A stretch of 64,000 nt of DNA from Channallabes apus (GCA_030522415.1 CM060127.1:19330814-19394813), one strand, 5' to 3'; shown: positions 1 to 12,804, counted from the first letter of the stretch. A program made the numbers and translations. The notes: a model not told the origin generated them from the sequence alone.

Positions 1-2027
1 ATTAATCCACTGTCTAAATATTTTTAGAACTCATTGAGCCATCACCTTTCTTTCAGCAACACATGTTTATAAAGTATTTTCTCATCGTTTCATTCAGAAT
101 CTGAGTAGCTACTGAATTAGTTGTACTGTATCTTTTGTATGGTTGCAGATTTTGTTGTAGATAACGTGACTGGTATTCTCTTTAGTTAGTACACTACATT
201 GGTAGCCAGAAATGCGGTTAAATAAATGAAACTACAAAAGACATAATCCGTGCAATAAAACCAGAGAATAAAAATATTAGTGGTGTAAAAGAGTGCATTC
301 TACTATACACACTAAAAGTGGATCAAAGTAATTGTGACATGAAACATGTGATCTCAGCCATGGGGCTTAAGAGAGAGCCTTCCTGGACAGAAGTTACAGT
401 ACTTTACCAAACAATAACAGTTAAAGGGGAAAATCTTGCTGAGAGGGAAATCTGTATTTTAATGAAAAGGATGTGTATTTTTAGAACATTTCTCATCCAG
501 ACAGGAAATGGCTCTGTAATGTTTCATATAACATACAGTACTTTCTCAAATATTTTCCTTTCCCCAGTGTTGCATGCAGTTTCCTAAGCTCTTGAGTTTG
601 CACGGTTTACACTTACGTACACATCAGGAACACAACAGGCACTATTATAATAGCATTTGACTCCGAATTTGACTCTCACAAACATATGGATTTAAGTTAG
701 GTTGAAATATTATTTTTCTCCAGTCATAAGATACTATAATACCCAGTTATGTATCATAAAAAGATTTTAAAAAATCCTGACATTTATAGCTGACATTTTT
801 ATTTTATGTGCTCAATTTAATGACGGGTAATGAATGTGTCTTCCATCATATTGTAAAAAAAAAAACACATTATTGACAATTATTTCCCAAAAGTAGGCAT
901 GTTGTTGTGGTCCTGAATTACTCAGCTACTTCTCTCTCTCTCTCCATTCGCCATCCTCTTATCGACTGCAGAATTGTTTGTCATTAAGCTAGTTCTGATT
1001 TCAGCACTTGCTGCGCAATTTGCTTGCTGTTCTTCAGAACCATGATCGAAAACAGAACAAGATGTTTCAAATGTTAAAATAGCTGCCTGAGTGCGCCTTT
1101 TAAGGAGGATGGAGTTACAGGCGGACAGGAAGTAATCAGCTGTATATGCCAGCGGGCGGGAAAAAAAACACTGCTTCAGATTTGTGCTGCAGTGGGTGAG
1201 AAATGCTCTATGTGAGACGGATTATTTGATTTGTACATCCTTTATTGGATTTTTACGTACACTTTGCATTTATATTGCATCATGTTGCAAGCTTTCCAAA
1301 TGATTTCTAAATTGTCTCAAGCACAAACTTTTGTATTTAAAACAGAACGAAAAAGTCCTATAAGCAGTCTAAGCTCTCTGTCTCTTTGGACCAATGTTTA
1401 AATTAATATTGTTTTTTTTTGTTTTTTTTTATACCCGGCAGAGAATAAGTAAGGAATAAAACACACAACATCCTGTTATAGGATAATATTCAGTGATGTA
1501 CTGTAAACGTCCATTAATGATATGCAGTTTAAAATAATACATGTTATTTTTCATCAGTTTCTACTGTAGGTATTTAACGTTGTTTCTGATTTGCAAAATA
1601 GGTGTGTTTCGGTTATCACTTAATGCTATTGCATTTATAAACAGTTGTTCTTTCACCAGGCTCGTTCTTTTATTTCTCTTCTTGGATAAAATAACATACT
1701 GTAGATTGTCATGTTGCAGAGAAGCCAGAAAAAGCAAATTCAGCCTCGTCATTTCACATGGAAAATAATGGCAAGTGTTGTCCTTACAAAAACATTATAT
1801 AAACTTATTTCTCCAGAACACTTAACCGTATAAACAATTCTACTTTTTTCTTTTATTATTAACAGCATATTTTGTGTTTATTATTAGTATTAGTATTATT
1901 AGTAATCATGTATAGTGCCATCATATAATTCTGTGTGAATTAGCCTTTACTAAGGGCATGATAATAACTAAAGGCATTAATGTAAACTGCATCATTGTAA
2001 GAAGCATGTTATAAAAATATTAATTAG
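1..2027. other. Intergenic AT-rich DNA, no gene seen
   Basis: No recognisable gene. A short GC-richer island lies at about 1,085-1,215, with an E2F/Sp1-like GCGGGCGGGAAAA at 1,152-1,164. It could be a promoter or distal first exon, but nothing downstream supports a transcript. Short ORFs such as 318-587 look like chance. TACTGTA/TACAGTA heptamers occur at 124-130 and at several other places. Confidence 0.5.
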
Positions 2028-3310
2028 TACATTCACTGGCAGGTACATGCTTAAATTAGGTGAAATCGAAAAAAATTTATTATCTCATCACAATGGCACT
2101 AGTCAAGAGGTGAGGATGTACTGTATTATCCAGCAAGTAAACAGTCATGAGCATAAACAAGCATAAGGATCTGAGTGACATTGACAAGAGCAAATCGTGT
2201 TGCCTAGGCGACTGGGTCTGAGCATCTCCAAAACGACAGGTCTTGTGGGGTGTTACTACCCACCAAATGTGGCCTCTGTGAGGACAACAACTGAAGTGTT
2301 GGGTACCAGAGGCCCATTGAAGCACATGAAGGAGCATAGGCTAACTCATCTGGTCTGATCCAAAAGAAGAGTGTAACTCAGAGCGCACCACAGACACACA
2401 GACATGAGGCAAGGTGTTACTGGAAAAGGGTGATTTTATTGGGAAAAGGAAAAGAAGTGGAGGTCCTGAAGCAGTGCCCAGCTGGTGAGTGGCGGTGGGA
2501 GAGCGGCTCCTGCAGGCTCCACAACACAGCTTCCACAGTCTCAATCAGCCGTCCCCACCCAGTCTTTCTTGACTCAGACAGGAGTTAAAGACAATGGAGC
2601 CATTGCTCACATAGAGCCATTTGCTGTCACTCCTCTGGTAACTGCTGCGGTGATCCCGGCAATGAAGAAGGGCCTTAACATTGATAAAGTGGCCTTTTCC
2701 TATTCAGTGACTGGATTGCGAAGGTGATAGCTCTTGCCAATATTGCAGTTAATATCCTCCACTCTTTCTCCTCACATATAACTACTGTAGGTCCACTGCC
2801 AAAAGCACTTACCATGAGCATCAGAAATGGAGAATAAAGCAATGGAAGAAGGTGGTCTGGTATTAATTAATCTAATCAATCATGTTATTTTTACATCATA
2901 CGGTTCGTGGCTTTTACTGGGGAAGAGATGGCATCCTGATGTGAAGAAGGCATGCCGGCAGAGGAAGTGTGATGCTTTGGTCCTTGTTTTGCTGGGAAAC
3001 CTTGGATCCTGACATTGATGTGGATCTTGCTTTAATACTTACAGTACCACCTACGGTACCTAGACGTTTCATACCAAGTGCACCCCTTCATGGCACATGT
3101 ATTCTCTAATGGCAGTGGACTCTTTCATCATGATAATACATGTATGCCCTGCCACACTGCAAAATGGTTCAGCTATGGTTTGAGCAACAAGTGTTGACTT
3201 GGCCCCCAAATTCCCCAGATCTGAAATCAGTTGAGCATCTATGAACTGTGGTGAACAAACAAGTCTTGCAGCTTACAGTAATTAAAGGATCAGCTGTTTA
3301 ATAATTATAT
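2028..3310 (+). mobile_element. Degraded Tc1-like transposon interrupted by about 390 bp of other DNA
   Basis: Two blocks read like one fish Tc1-family element. The first, about 2,028-2,395, holds the terminal region and the N-terminal transposase part. The second, about 2,785-3,310, holds the middle and C-terminal part, including the stretch before the DPN region. Between them lie about 390 bp of unrelated, somewhat GC-richer sequence. Both blocks are full of stops and indels, so no transposase can be made. The same family recurs at 42,125-42,420 and 61,050-61,768. The family match rests on remembered consensus, not an alignment; the resemblance among the window's own copies is visible directly. 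Confidence 0.75.
2396..2784. other. Unidentified insert inside the Tc1 remnant
   Basis: This stretch interrupts the Tc1 remnant and has no counterpart in related copies. It is more GC-rich than the surroundings and holds an 80-codon ORF at 2,485-2,727 on the + strand that I cannot assign. It may be a captured fragment or another element. I see no clear terminal repeats. Confidence 0.4.
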
Positions 3311-4613
3311 TAAATTGGTATAAGTTACCACTGTATATCTGACCGGAATGAGCCTAGTCCCCTTCTTAATCTATGTACAGACTCTCCGTCATAGAGCCTG
3401 GGGAAGTGAGAACACTGCTGTCCTTGACCTCTATACCGCTTTCCCCTTGCACATGAGGTCTGCTAAAGAGTCATTTGAGTCTCTAAGCCCTTATTGTGAA
3501 GAATTGTAGAATGAAAAGTGGAAAGGAATAAGTCGAGATTAGATGCTGTGATTGTAGTGCTTGTTGATTGGATCTGAAGCTCAACAGAAGTAAACAAGTT
3601 GGATTTAAACAACATTTTTTTTGCTCCCCTGAAACATATGTCAGAAAAAGTTCAGTCCTGTCATCACAGGCTGAGTAATGCAGCACTAGGCTTGAAAAAT
3701 CAATTGAACTGCTCTTTACTGATAAATTGTTCAGACTGAAATAGTGGTGAGTCAGAACAGCTCACCCTGTCCCAGAGTTTCCCTCTTCAGCCCTACATGG
3801 AATAAGTTAATAATAAATTTAAAAAGGCTCATTGATGATACATAACTGCCACAGATGTGTTGTGTTGTCATACTCATTAGAGCAAATGAAGCTTACTGTA
3901 TGCAGAAGACCTGGGATTACCTGCACATCTATTACTATTGCCACAACGAAGTAAACCATTGTGGTTTTTCTGCTATTGATATGCAGATGGCTTTGCATGC
4001 TGGGTGCCAATAAACTTGATCAGCTGCTTCTCTAATAAGATCAACATTGCTGCAGAATGCTAATTATGTCCTAATTGCAAGCTGCTACATTAAAGCTGTT
4101 AGCTAAATACTAATCAGTGAAATTCACACCTGGAAAACTCCAAATCAGATAACTAGAGAGAATTAATCTCAGATTTCCTGTCAGTTTAGCACAGTTTAGC
4201 TACTTGGCAAATGTTAGCAGTTAGTTGTATGAATATATAAGAAAACTGTTTGGAAATTCTGTCACAACATTATCATGTTACTTCCTTGTCTACATGGCTA
4301 GCTTTTTTATAGATTATAAACTAGGCTGATGTTAAGAGTTAAGATCCTAAATTTGAAATGTTCATGAGGCTAACTTAGAAATCATGTTAGCTTAATTTAG
4401 TTACTCGGGTAGAGTGAAGACGAACATTAATTAACACTTAAAAGCTTCTTTTACAAATCCTATTAGGTTAGTTCATGTCAGCTACCTTAATGCTAGTGAA
4501 GATTATGACTTTAACTTATGTAAGCTAGTATATAGTAATTATTTTTTTTTACAAATTATTAATATTAGTACTTATTTATTATTAAAATGCTTTTATATTA
4601 TTAATTATTAATA
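3311..4613. other. Intergenic, no gene seen
   Basis: AT-rich unique-looking DNA. Words such as gctagc and gttagct recur between about 4,080 and 4,520, giving a mildly repetitive texture. No ORF of interest, no RNA gene and no terminal repeats recognised. Confidence 0.5.
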
Positions 4614-4624
4614 TGATTAGCTAA

Positions 4625-4978
4625 GGGCGGCACGGTGGTGTAGTGGTTAGCACTGTCGCCTTGCACCTCCAGGGTCCGGGTTCGGTTCCCGGCCAGGCTC
4701 GATTCCCGTCTCTGTGTGCATGGAGTTTGCATGTTCTCCCCGTGCTTGGTGGGTTTCCTCCGGGTACTCCGGTTTCCTCCCACTGTCCAAAGACATGCAG
4801 ATTAGGCTAATTGGCGTTCCCAAATTGACCATAGTGTGTGAATGTGTGTGTGTGTGTTCTGCGATGGATTGGCACGCTGTCCAGGGTGTACCCTGCCTCG
4901 TGCCCAGAGTCTCCTGGGATAGGCTCCAGGTCCCCGCAACCTTGAATACAGGATAAAGCGGTATAGAAGATGAATGAA
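4625..4978 (+). repeat. tRNA-derived SINE, full length, with target-site duplication
   Basis: The 5' end carries pol III promoter-like boxes: an A-box-like GTGTAGTGGTTAGCA just inside the start and a B-box-like GGTTCGGTTCCC near 4,679. A long conserved body typical of the common teleost SINE follows, and the 3' end is rich in GAATGAATG. The flanks are an exact 11-bp direct repeat, TGATTAGCTAA, at 4,614-4,624 and 4,979-4,989. This marks a retrotransposition event. Related copies lie at 22,069-22,427 (full length) and, in fragments, at 18.8, 24.9, 31.1, 31.3, 47.4 and 54.9 kb. Confidence 0.88.
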
Positions 4979-5029
4979 TGATTAGCTAATGTAAGATGGT
5001 AGGTTGACCTTATCACTGGAAAATTTAAG

Positions 5030-5560
5030 TTAAGTAAATTTATTTATATAGCACATTTAAAACAACCGATAGTTGACCAAAATGCTTTACATAGCAAAGC
5101 CAAAAGAAATTAAATAAATAAATAAATAAAATAAAAAAATCTTTCAAAAACATCAAAACCATCAAATTACCGATACAAAACCACTATAACACATGTTTAA
5201 AAGCTTCGGTAAACAGATACGTTTTTAAGTTCGATTTAAAAATTTCAATACTGTGAGCTGAACGGACATGGAAAACGAGCTTGTTCCACAGGGTGGACCC
5301 AAACACAGAAAAAGCACGATCGCCTCTCCTCCGTAATCGAATTTTCGCAATTGTAAGCAGAAGTTGATCAGATGATCTAAGTTCTCTCTGTGGACAGTAT
5401 GGGTGAATCAAATCATTCATATATTGAGGCGCTACCCCCTTGATCACTTTAAAAACAAATAAAAGGATTTTAAATATAACTCTATATTCCACCGGCAACC
5501 AATGTAACGAAACTAAAATCGGAGTTACAGTATATGATAACATGCATTGCTTAAACATCC
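5030..5560 (-). mobile_element. 5'-truncated LINE, reverse-transcriptase C-terminal remnant
   Basis: An ORF at 5,184-5,558 (- strand, 124 aa) matches the extreme C-terminus of fish non-LTR retrotransposon polyproteins. Visible hallmarks are LHWLPVEYRVIFKILL, then APQYMNDL, then FSVFGSTLWNKL, and the ending KTYLFTEAF. The 3' untranslated part runs down to about 5,030 and ends in an AATTTATTTATATAGCAC-like tail next to A-rich repeats. The catalytic domain is missing. It resembles the LINE at 10,621-12,746 in its C-terminus but is a different family. Confidence 0.8.
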
Positions 5561-5592
5561 AGTCAGGTTACCTTATGTTAGCAACCTGACAT

Positions 5593-6902
5593 TCCCAGAT
5601 GGCACACACACGTCGCGGAGACGTCTATGCGACGTCATCTTTTTCATCTGGCAGAGGGCGTTTGCTCATCAGATGTCGCCGAGACGTCCGTGCCAGATGT
5701 TAGAACGACGCTTAGACTACGTATTTAAGACGTAAATGAATTAAAACGTCCCTGATCCACTCTTTAGACGATGTTAATCAGACGTTTATACATCTGCCAA
5801 ATGTCTGATTCATGTCGGATAGACGTCGTTTTATTAAAACACTCCCCTCCCATTATTTTAATTAAATACCCTTGGTTAATTATAATTAACCATGGTCAAC
5901 AGAATTCTGTGAAGGAAGGAAGCAGACAAACGGGATAAAACTGAGATTTTTATGTTATATTTAATAAAAACCCTGTTTTACACCAGCAGCAACTTACAAA
6001 TGAGGTCTCAATTTGAAAAGATGTACAAAACATAAAACACCACAAATAAGTATTAATCATAGAAAAAAAAATTAAACACCAACAGAAACGTTTTGTACTT
6101 TAACTGTACATTATGACTTTTAAATATGACCATTAGATACGGTTGGTCAGGAAACTCTTGACGTCAGATGCAGACAGGACACTTTTAGTCACAAACTGCT
6201 GTGAAAAAATATAGAGATAGATATTCAATTAAAATTCATGATACTTAATTTAGCAAATGAACAATATTTATACGTTGTTCCTCTCACTTCACAACTCATG
6301 AGAACAGACCGAAACCGGAACCGAACCGCAGATTAAGCACGCGCATATAACCGTCGGTTTTTTAAGGGTGATTAAAAATACAAGAAATAGCTTAAATTAA
6401 AATAATGTGACTAAACATCGCTAAACATGTTAAGTTGCTGAATTTCAAATACAACATGATTTATTCATGTTTATCTTGGAAACATGAAATTATTATGTAC
6501 AAAACACATACAGGTAACAGGTAGCCAACTTCCTTTTTTTGAGTGTATAAAAAGAAAATGGGAAAAAGAACATGAACCTGCATTTACATCAAAGTAATGT
6601 AGTGTTCGCATTTAAACATGCTATATGTTCTAGTAAAATATCCGGATTAAAAATAAATAAATTCACGTATTCCCCCTTAAATCATTCAAGTCATAGCTGA
6701 TGCTGCAGCTTCCCGTCCACATACCAGCAAATTTCGGATGTTAAAGATACATCGTATAGACGTCGTAAAGATGTAAAGATTTAACAGCTCAAACAGGCGA
6801 TCTACAGACGATCAAAATACGACTATAAAAAAAACCAATGCGATGTTTACCAGATGATATGCTCTTTAGCAGACGTCTCCGCGACGTACCTGTGCTATCT
6901 AG
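5593..6902. mobile_element. Non-autonomous TIR DNA transposon with subterminal GACGTC motifs
   Basis: The left end (about 5,596) and the reverse complement of the right end (about 6,902) share AGAT-G/A-GCACA, then an identical ACGTCGCGGAGACGTCT. The terminal 200 bp on both sides are rich in GACGTC and GACGTT words, which look like repeated transposase-binding sites. The interior is AT-rich with no transposase ORF. A 22-bp near-identical direct repeat (one mismatch) lies just outside, at 5,569-5,590 and 6,911-6,932. I cannot name the superfamily. Confidence 0.7.
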
Positions 6903-6932
6903 GTTGCTTATACCTTATGTTAGCAACTTGAC

Positions 6933-7175
6933 TACAGTACTATAAACATGGAAAAAAGCTAAGTACCTCTAGCTCACAAATAACTTTTGTGACTTTCTCT
7001 GTGAGTCTTCGGTTTCTTCCTTAAAAGAACTGCAAAATCCCTGAGCAGGTATCTAATATGTTGTGGTGAAAAAAAAGAAAAAAAGCGTAAGGTGTATCCT
7101 CATTTATCCTTATTATATTATCTTATATAATTTTTGATATTTGCAGAAAATATATTATGACAAACAAGTATATAT

Positions 7176-7248
<73 letters not shown>

Positions 7249-8318
7249 TACTTTGTATGTATATATTAAATATATATAATTATATATAGAATAGAATAGA
7301 ATATAAAAATTATTCCATTAGTTGAATTATGCTATTTATATTATATTATATTATATTATATTAACTTTATCCAAGATATTTTACCCACACATTTACATTT
7401 AGGCATTTGGCAGGCGCTCTTATCCAAAGTGATTTATAAAAGTGCTTTGAAGTCATTGGATAGATCCTTAACTAAATACCATTAGTCAAACACTGTTGGG
7501 AAATTATTCTTTTTTGAGTTAATTAACCAAGTATCGAAGAAACAGATATTCCATAACAGATATATAGTTGTCGCTTTCCCCCACCACCTATTTGCCAGAT
7601 CAGAAAACAGTCTACATGCATGTCTTCCTCGATTCGTGAAAGGTGATAGGACCAGTCGAGCAAACAAATGTTAATGAACGATGCTGTTAAACTCACCTTA
7701 AAATGTTTTCACCAACCATTAAACCCACCATGGGCAATAGAAACATAGCTGTTGCAAACATTTGAGCAAGCAATATTGCCATTATTTTCACTGCTATTAT
7801 AGGCAGGACTGCAATTTAAAGTGCGGATAAAGTTTTCTTCCTTTTGAAGACTCTGCCACGGCGTGGCAAAATTCTGACTCAGCTGAACTGAGGAAGAGAG
7901 GGAGAGAGAGAGCGAGGTTGAATGTGTATCCTTGCCCACTGAGAAAAGTGATGGGTTCAATTAGCACAAAGGGAGATGAATTACAATATGATTAGCGGGT
8001 GTTGAAATGCAGGAGACTCCCGGAACTTCCAGGAGAAATTTCTGTAAATATCAAAGCTGATTCTCCTTCCTTCCTCAAGACTTTTATGTACTCCTACTGT
8101 ACTGTCATTTAGGCTAGATAAATTGACAATTTAAAGGGCAAGAGAAATTTTATAAGATTGTTTTTTTATTGAATCTATAACACAATTCCCTCCATCTCTC
8201 ATTTATTTCAAAGAGAGCAGATGCTATGGATTAGGTTTCTGTCAAGTACTGTAAACACTCCCTTTGGAAAGTATATTTCTAATTAAATATATTTATATTT
8301 AAAGTTATTTTTTAACTA
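6933..8318. other. Intergenic, microsatellites and a short repeat piece
   Basis: Holds the TA microsatellite at 7,180-7,240, a TATAT/ATTAT-rich patch to about 7,365, and a roughly 60-bp fragment at 7,388-7,450 of the interspersed repeat seen more fully at 32,310-32,525. No gene recognised. Confidence 0.5.
7180..7240. repeat. (TA)n microsatellite
   Basis: An uninterrupted run of about 30 TA units. Confidence 0.95.
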
Positions 8319-8542
8319 CAGTGGCTTGCAAAAGTATTCGGCCCCCTTGAACTTTTTCACATTTTGTCACATTACAGCCACAAACATGAATAAATTTTAT
8401 TGGAATTCCACGTGAAAGACCAATACAAAGTGGTGTACACGTGAGAAGTGGAACGAAAATCATACATGATTCCAAACATTTTTTACAAATAAATAACTGC
8501 AAAGTGGGGTGTGCGTAATTATTCAGCCCCCTGAGTCAATAC

Positions 8543-9525
8543 TTATATAGAACCACCTTTTGCTGCAATTACAGCTGCCAGTCTTTTAGGGTATGTCTCT
8601 ACCAGCTTTGCACATCTAGAGACTGAAATCCTTGCCCATTCTTCTTTGCAAAACAGCTCCAGCTCAGTCAGATTAGATGGACAGCGTTTGTGAACAGCAG
8701 TTTTCAGATCTTGCCACAGATTCTCGATTGGATTTAGATCTGGACTTTGACTGAGCCATTCTAACACATGGATATGTTTTGTTTTAAACCATTCCATTGT
8801 TGCCCTGGCTTTATGTTTAGGGTCGTTGTCCTGCTGGAAGGTGAACCTCCGCCCCAGTCTCAAGTCTTTTGCAGACTCCAAGAGGTTTTCTTCCAAGATT
8901 GTCCTGTATTTGGCTCCATCCATCTTCCCATCAACTCTGACCAGCTTCCCTGTCTCTGCTGAAGAGAAGCACCCCCAGAGCATGATGCTGCCACCACCAT
9001 ATTTGACAGTGGGGAAGGTGTGTTCAGAGTGATGTGCAGTGTTAGTTTTCCACCACACATACTGTAGCGTTTTGCATTTTGGCCAGAAAGTTCCATTTTG
9101 GTCTCATCTGACCAGAGCACCTTCTTCCTGTTTGCTGTGCAAATAGGACTTTTTATGGTTTCAATGGCTTTCTTCTTGCCACTCTTCCATAAATGCCAAC
9201 TTTGTGCAGTGCACGACTAATAGTTGTCCTATGGACAGATTCCCCCACCTGAGCTGTAGATCTCTGCAGCTCGTCCAGAGTCACCATGGGCCTCTTGGCT
9301 GCATTTCTGATCAGCGCTCTCCTTGTTCGGCCTGTGAGTTTAGGTGTACGGCCTTGTCTTTGTAGGTTTACAGTTGTGCCATACTCCTTAAATTTCTGAA
9401 TGATCGCTTGAACAGTGGCTCCGTGGGATGTTCAAGGCTTTGGAAATCTTTTTGTAGCCTAAGCCTGCTTTAAATTTCTCAATAACTTTATCCCTGACCT
9501 GTCTGGTGTGTTCTTTGGACTTCAT
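8543..9525 (-). pseudogene. Tc1 transposase pseudogene
   Basis: A DD34E-type transposase read from ATG at 9,523-9,525 to TAA at 8,543-8,545. The N-terminal helix-turn-helix part begins MKSKEHTRQVRDKVIEKF. The catalytic part contains LWSDETK (first D), QQDNDPKHKA (second D) and SPDLNPIENLW (E). It is broken in several places. An extra base sits near 9,418 in the N-terminal part, there are in-frame stops between about 9,150 and 9,400, and a 5-bp frameshift lies at 9,060-9,066. That frameshift is a TACAGTA heptamer on the coding strand: counting it as TA puts the two flanking segments in one frame. The C-terminal 171 codons are otherwise open. Confidence 0.9.
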
Positions 9526-10571
9526 GGTGTTGTTGCTCCCAATATTCTCTTAGACAACCTCTGAGGCCATCACAGAGCAGCTGTATTTGTACTGACATTA
9601 GATTAGGGCTGCAACAACTAATCGATAAAATCGATAATAATCGATAATGAAATTTGTTGTCAACGAATGCCGTTATCGATTAGTTGGGCTGCGCACGTTA
9701 CTGAGGAGCGCGACCACAAGATGCACAAATACACACAGACACACACAGATGCACAGTCGCTCGCGCAGTTACAGAAGCGTTTGCAGGAAAAAGCGCGCGC
9801 CCCAAGTCCTCCAAGGTATGGGAGCAATTTACATTAAACACCTCTTATCGGGCGTTAAAAGCGAGCGGTTTTCTGCCGTTCGTAGTGTCTGGTGAGCGCG
9901 GATGAAGCGCAGAGGGTTTTCTACACATGGGAGCCCCTAGCGACGGGGAGGAATTGGCCACGACTAAAAAAAAGGAGTGAGTGAGAGAGTTCACACGGGC
10001 TTTGGTGACCTGCGTTTGTCCGGCTGCGCGGTTATACGGGGTAAAAAAAAAGAGAACGTTGCATGCAGCTTTTTCTTGGTGTTCAAATCCCAACGAACGC
10101 GAGGAAAACACTTCTAGTGCGTTTTCTTCACGTTCAGTTTACACCTCGGAGGACCGGATATATCCCATCATCCTACACACTATACACAGGGAAATGTGGA
10201 AAAAGGGCAAAATAAACAGAGTGAACCCAGTAGCGGCCATTTTTTTTCTCTCCCCACGTCGCCGTATTACGAGAATGTCTAGTATAGCAAAATGGTCTAT
10301 ATATATATTAAAAAATATTTTTTTTATTTGTTGAGACAACAACAAAAAAGGATAAAATACCCGAGAGGATCGAAATAACGTATAAACCGTGACAAGGATG
10401 TAGCAAGAGACACTTTCATTAAAAATAATATCATAATAATCTAGAAGTCTATTATTCTTCTTATTAAGTTTAATTAATTTAAGAGAATTTAAAATTGAGG
10501 TCATTCTTAACAACTGAATATGTCAGTGTATTTTTTAAACTACCGTGTGTGTGTGTGTATGTATTTGTGTA

Positions 10572-10618
<47 letters not shown>

Positions 10619-10628
<10 letters not shown>

Positions 10629-12746
10629 CAATTCAATTCAGTTTTATTTGTATAGCGCTTTTAACAATTGACATTGTCTCAAAACAGCTTTACACAATCA
10701 AAAGAATTATTTAAGTTTGTATGGAATGTGAATGTGTATGAATCAAAATGTTCAGATAGTCCCTGGTGAGCAAGCCCGAGGGCGACAGTGGCAAGGAAAA
10801 ACTCCCTGAGATGGTAATAGGAAGAAACCTTGAGAGGAACCAGACTCGACAGGGAACCCATCCTCATCTGGGTGAAACAGATAACACAGTATAAATGCAG
10901 ATCATTTCCTGCTAAGTGTTAGGTTCAGCTATAATAGTTGATGTTAATTGATGTTATAATAGTTGATGTAAAATGGAGTCCAGTAATTATTCGAGACTCG
11001 GATAGACTTGTAGAAAGTTCCAGTCCTGAACTATCGAATTGTCAAGTCCTCAGAGAAACAGCTGACAACACCAGTCGAGGCCAGAACCATCTTCTAAGTA
11101 GATAGAATCCTCCCCAGACACCAGGCACATCCTAAAGAGACACACGGGGCATCCATGCGATGAGACCTCCAACCAGAAATCGGGCACCAGGATGGACCAG
11201 ACAGGTCCGGAGGGCAGAGGGAGTCTGGATCACTGGCAGCTCAGGAACCACATGTGTAGCTCGACAGAGAGAGAGAGAGAAAGAGTGAAAGGGGGAGACA
11301 GGGGGAGAGAGGAAAGAGAAAGAGGGGGAGGAAGAGAAGAGGAGGAGAGATTGCAATTAGGTATGGTCACAGTCACAATGTCTAATGTGAATGTATATTT
11401 ACTGTAGAGTGCAAGCAGGGACTCCGGCAGGACTAACTATGACAGCATAACTAAAGGGAGAGCCAGAAGGAAACACAAACATGAGGGCTCCCTGAGATGT
11501 AAAGCAAACAATCACCTCACCGTCAACAAACCTGAGTGATCAAATGAGACTGAGGAAGACAGCATCTAAAACATACCAGTTCACCATAATACTCTACGTC
11601 CATGAGTCCCCCAGATCTGCTCCTTTACCTTATGGCAAATCTATTTATAAAAATGCTTGGCTAAATAAATAGGTTTTTAGCCTAGACTTAAACACTGAGA
11701 CTGTGTCTGAGTCCCGAACACTATTTGGAAGACTATTCCATAATTTTGGGGCTTTGTAATAAAAAGCTCTGCCCCCAGCTGTAGTTTTCATAATACGCGG
11801 TACTGATAAGCAGCCTGCATCCTTTGACCGAAGTAGGCGTGGCGGATCGTAAGACACTAACAGTTCGCTCAGATACTGCGGGGCGAGACCATTTAATGCT
11901 TTATATGTCAAGAGTAGTATTTTAAAATCAATGCGAAATTTCACAGGGAGCCAATGCAGTGAAGATAGGATAGGGGTGATGTGCTCATATCTTCTGGTTC
12001 TAGTGAGGACTCTCGCTGCTGCATTCTGGACTAGCTGAAGCTTGTTTATGCACCTAACAGAACAACCAGACAGTAAGGCATTACAATAGTCCAACCTAGA
12101 AGTGATAAAAGCATGAACTAGTTTTTCTGCATCGTTTAGCGACAATATATTTCTTATTTTGGCGATATTTCTGAGGTGAAAGAATGCTATCCTGGTGATA
12201 TTATCTACATGAGCTTCAAATGAAAGGCTGGAATCTATAATCACGCCGAGGTCTTTTACTGTTGCACTTGACGGAACAGAAAGGCCATCTAAAGTTACGG
12301 TGTGATCTAAGATTTTACTTCTAGCTGTATGCGGTCCTATGACTAGAACTTCTGTCTTATCCGGATTAAGCAGAAGGAAGTTAATTAGCATCCAATTTCT
12401 TATGTCCTGCACACATTGCTCAACTTTAGTAAGATGGTTTTTCTCATCAGGTTTTGTTGAGACGTATAGCTGTGTGTCGTCAGCATAACAATGAAAACTA
12501 ATACCATGCTTACGGATTATGTTGCCCAGAGGAAGCATGTAAAGGGAAAAAAGCAGTGGGCCTAAAACTGAACCCTGCGGAACGCCAAACTCCACTAGAG
12601 AACATGCAGAATAATCACCATTTAAGTCTACATACTGATAACGATCGGTCAAATAGGATCTGAGCCAGGAGAGGGCTGTACCCTTAATTCCTACTACATT
12701 TTCTAATCTGTGAAGAAGAATAGCATGATCAATAGTGTCAAAAGCT
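10619..12746 (-). mobile_element. 5'-truncated non-LTR retrotransposon (LINE) inside the hAT element
   Basis: An ORF of about 365 codons (11,645 to about 12,746, - strand) covers the C-terminal half of a reverse transcriptase. Visible are [26 protein letters not shown], the catalytic [33 protein letters not shown] and the ending [10 protein letters not shown]. The 3' untranslated region is about 1 kb and ends at 10,619 in ATTCA/AATTC repeats. The 5' end is truncated within a GT/TA microsatellite, which continues on both sides, so the element landed in it. The C-terminal half is open without stops, so it is fairly young. L2/CR1-like clade is an inference from these motifs. Confidence 0.9.
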
Positions 12747-12800
12747 AATATATAGATATGTGTGTGTATAATATAGATATGTGTGTATAATGTGTGTGTG

Positions 12801-12804
<4 letters not shown>

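Noticed and set aside
4625..4978. Possible tRNA gene from the A and B box-like words
   Set aside because: The head continues into a 350-bp repeat with target duplications, so it is a SINE and not a functional tRNA.
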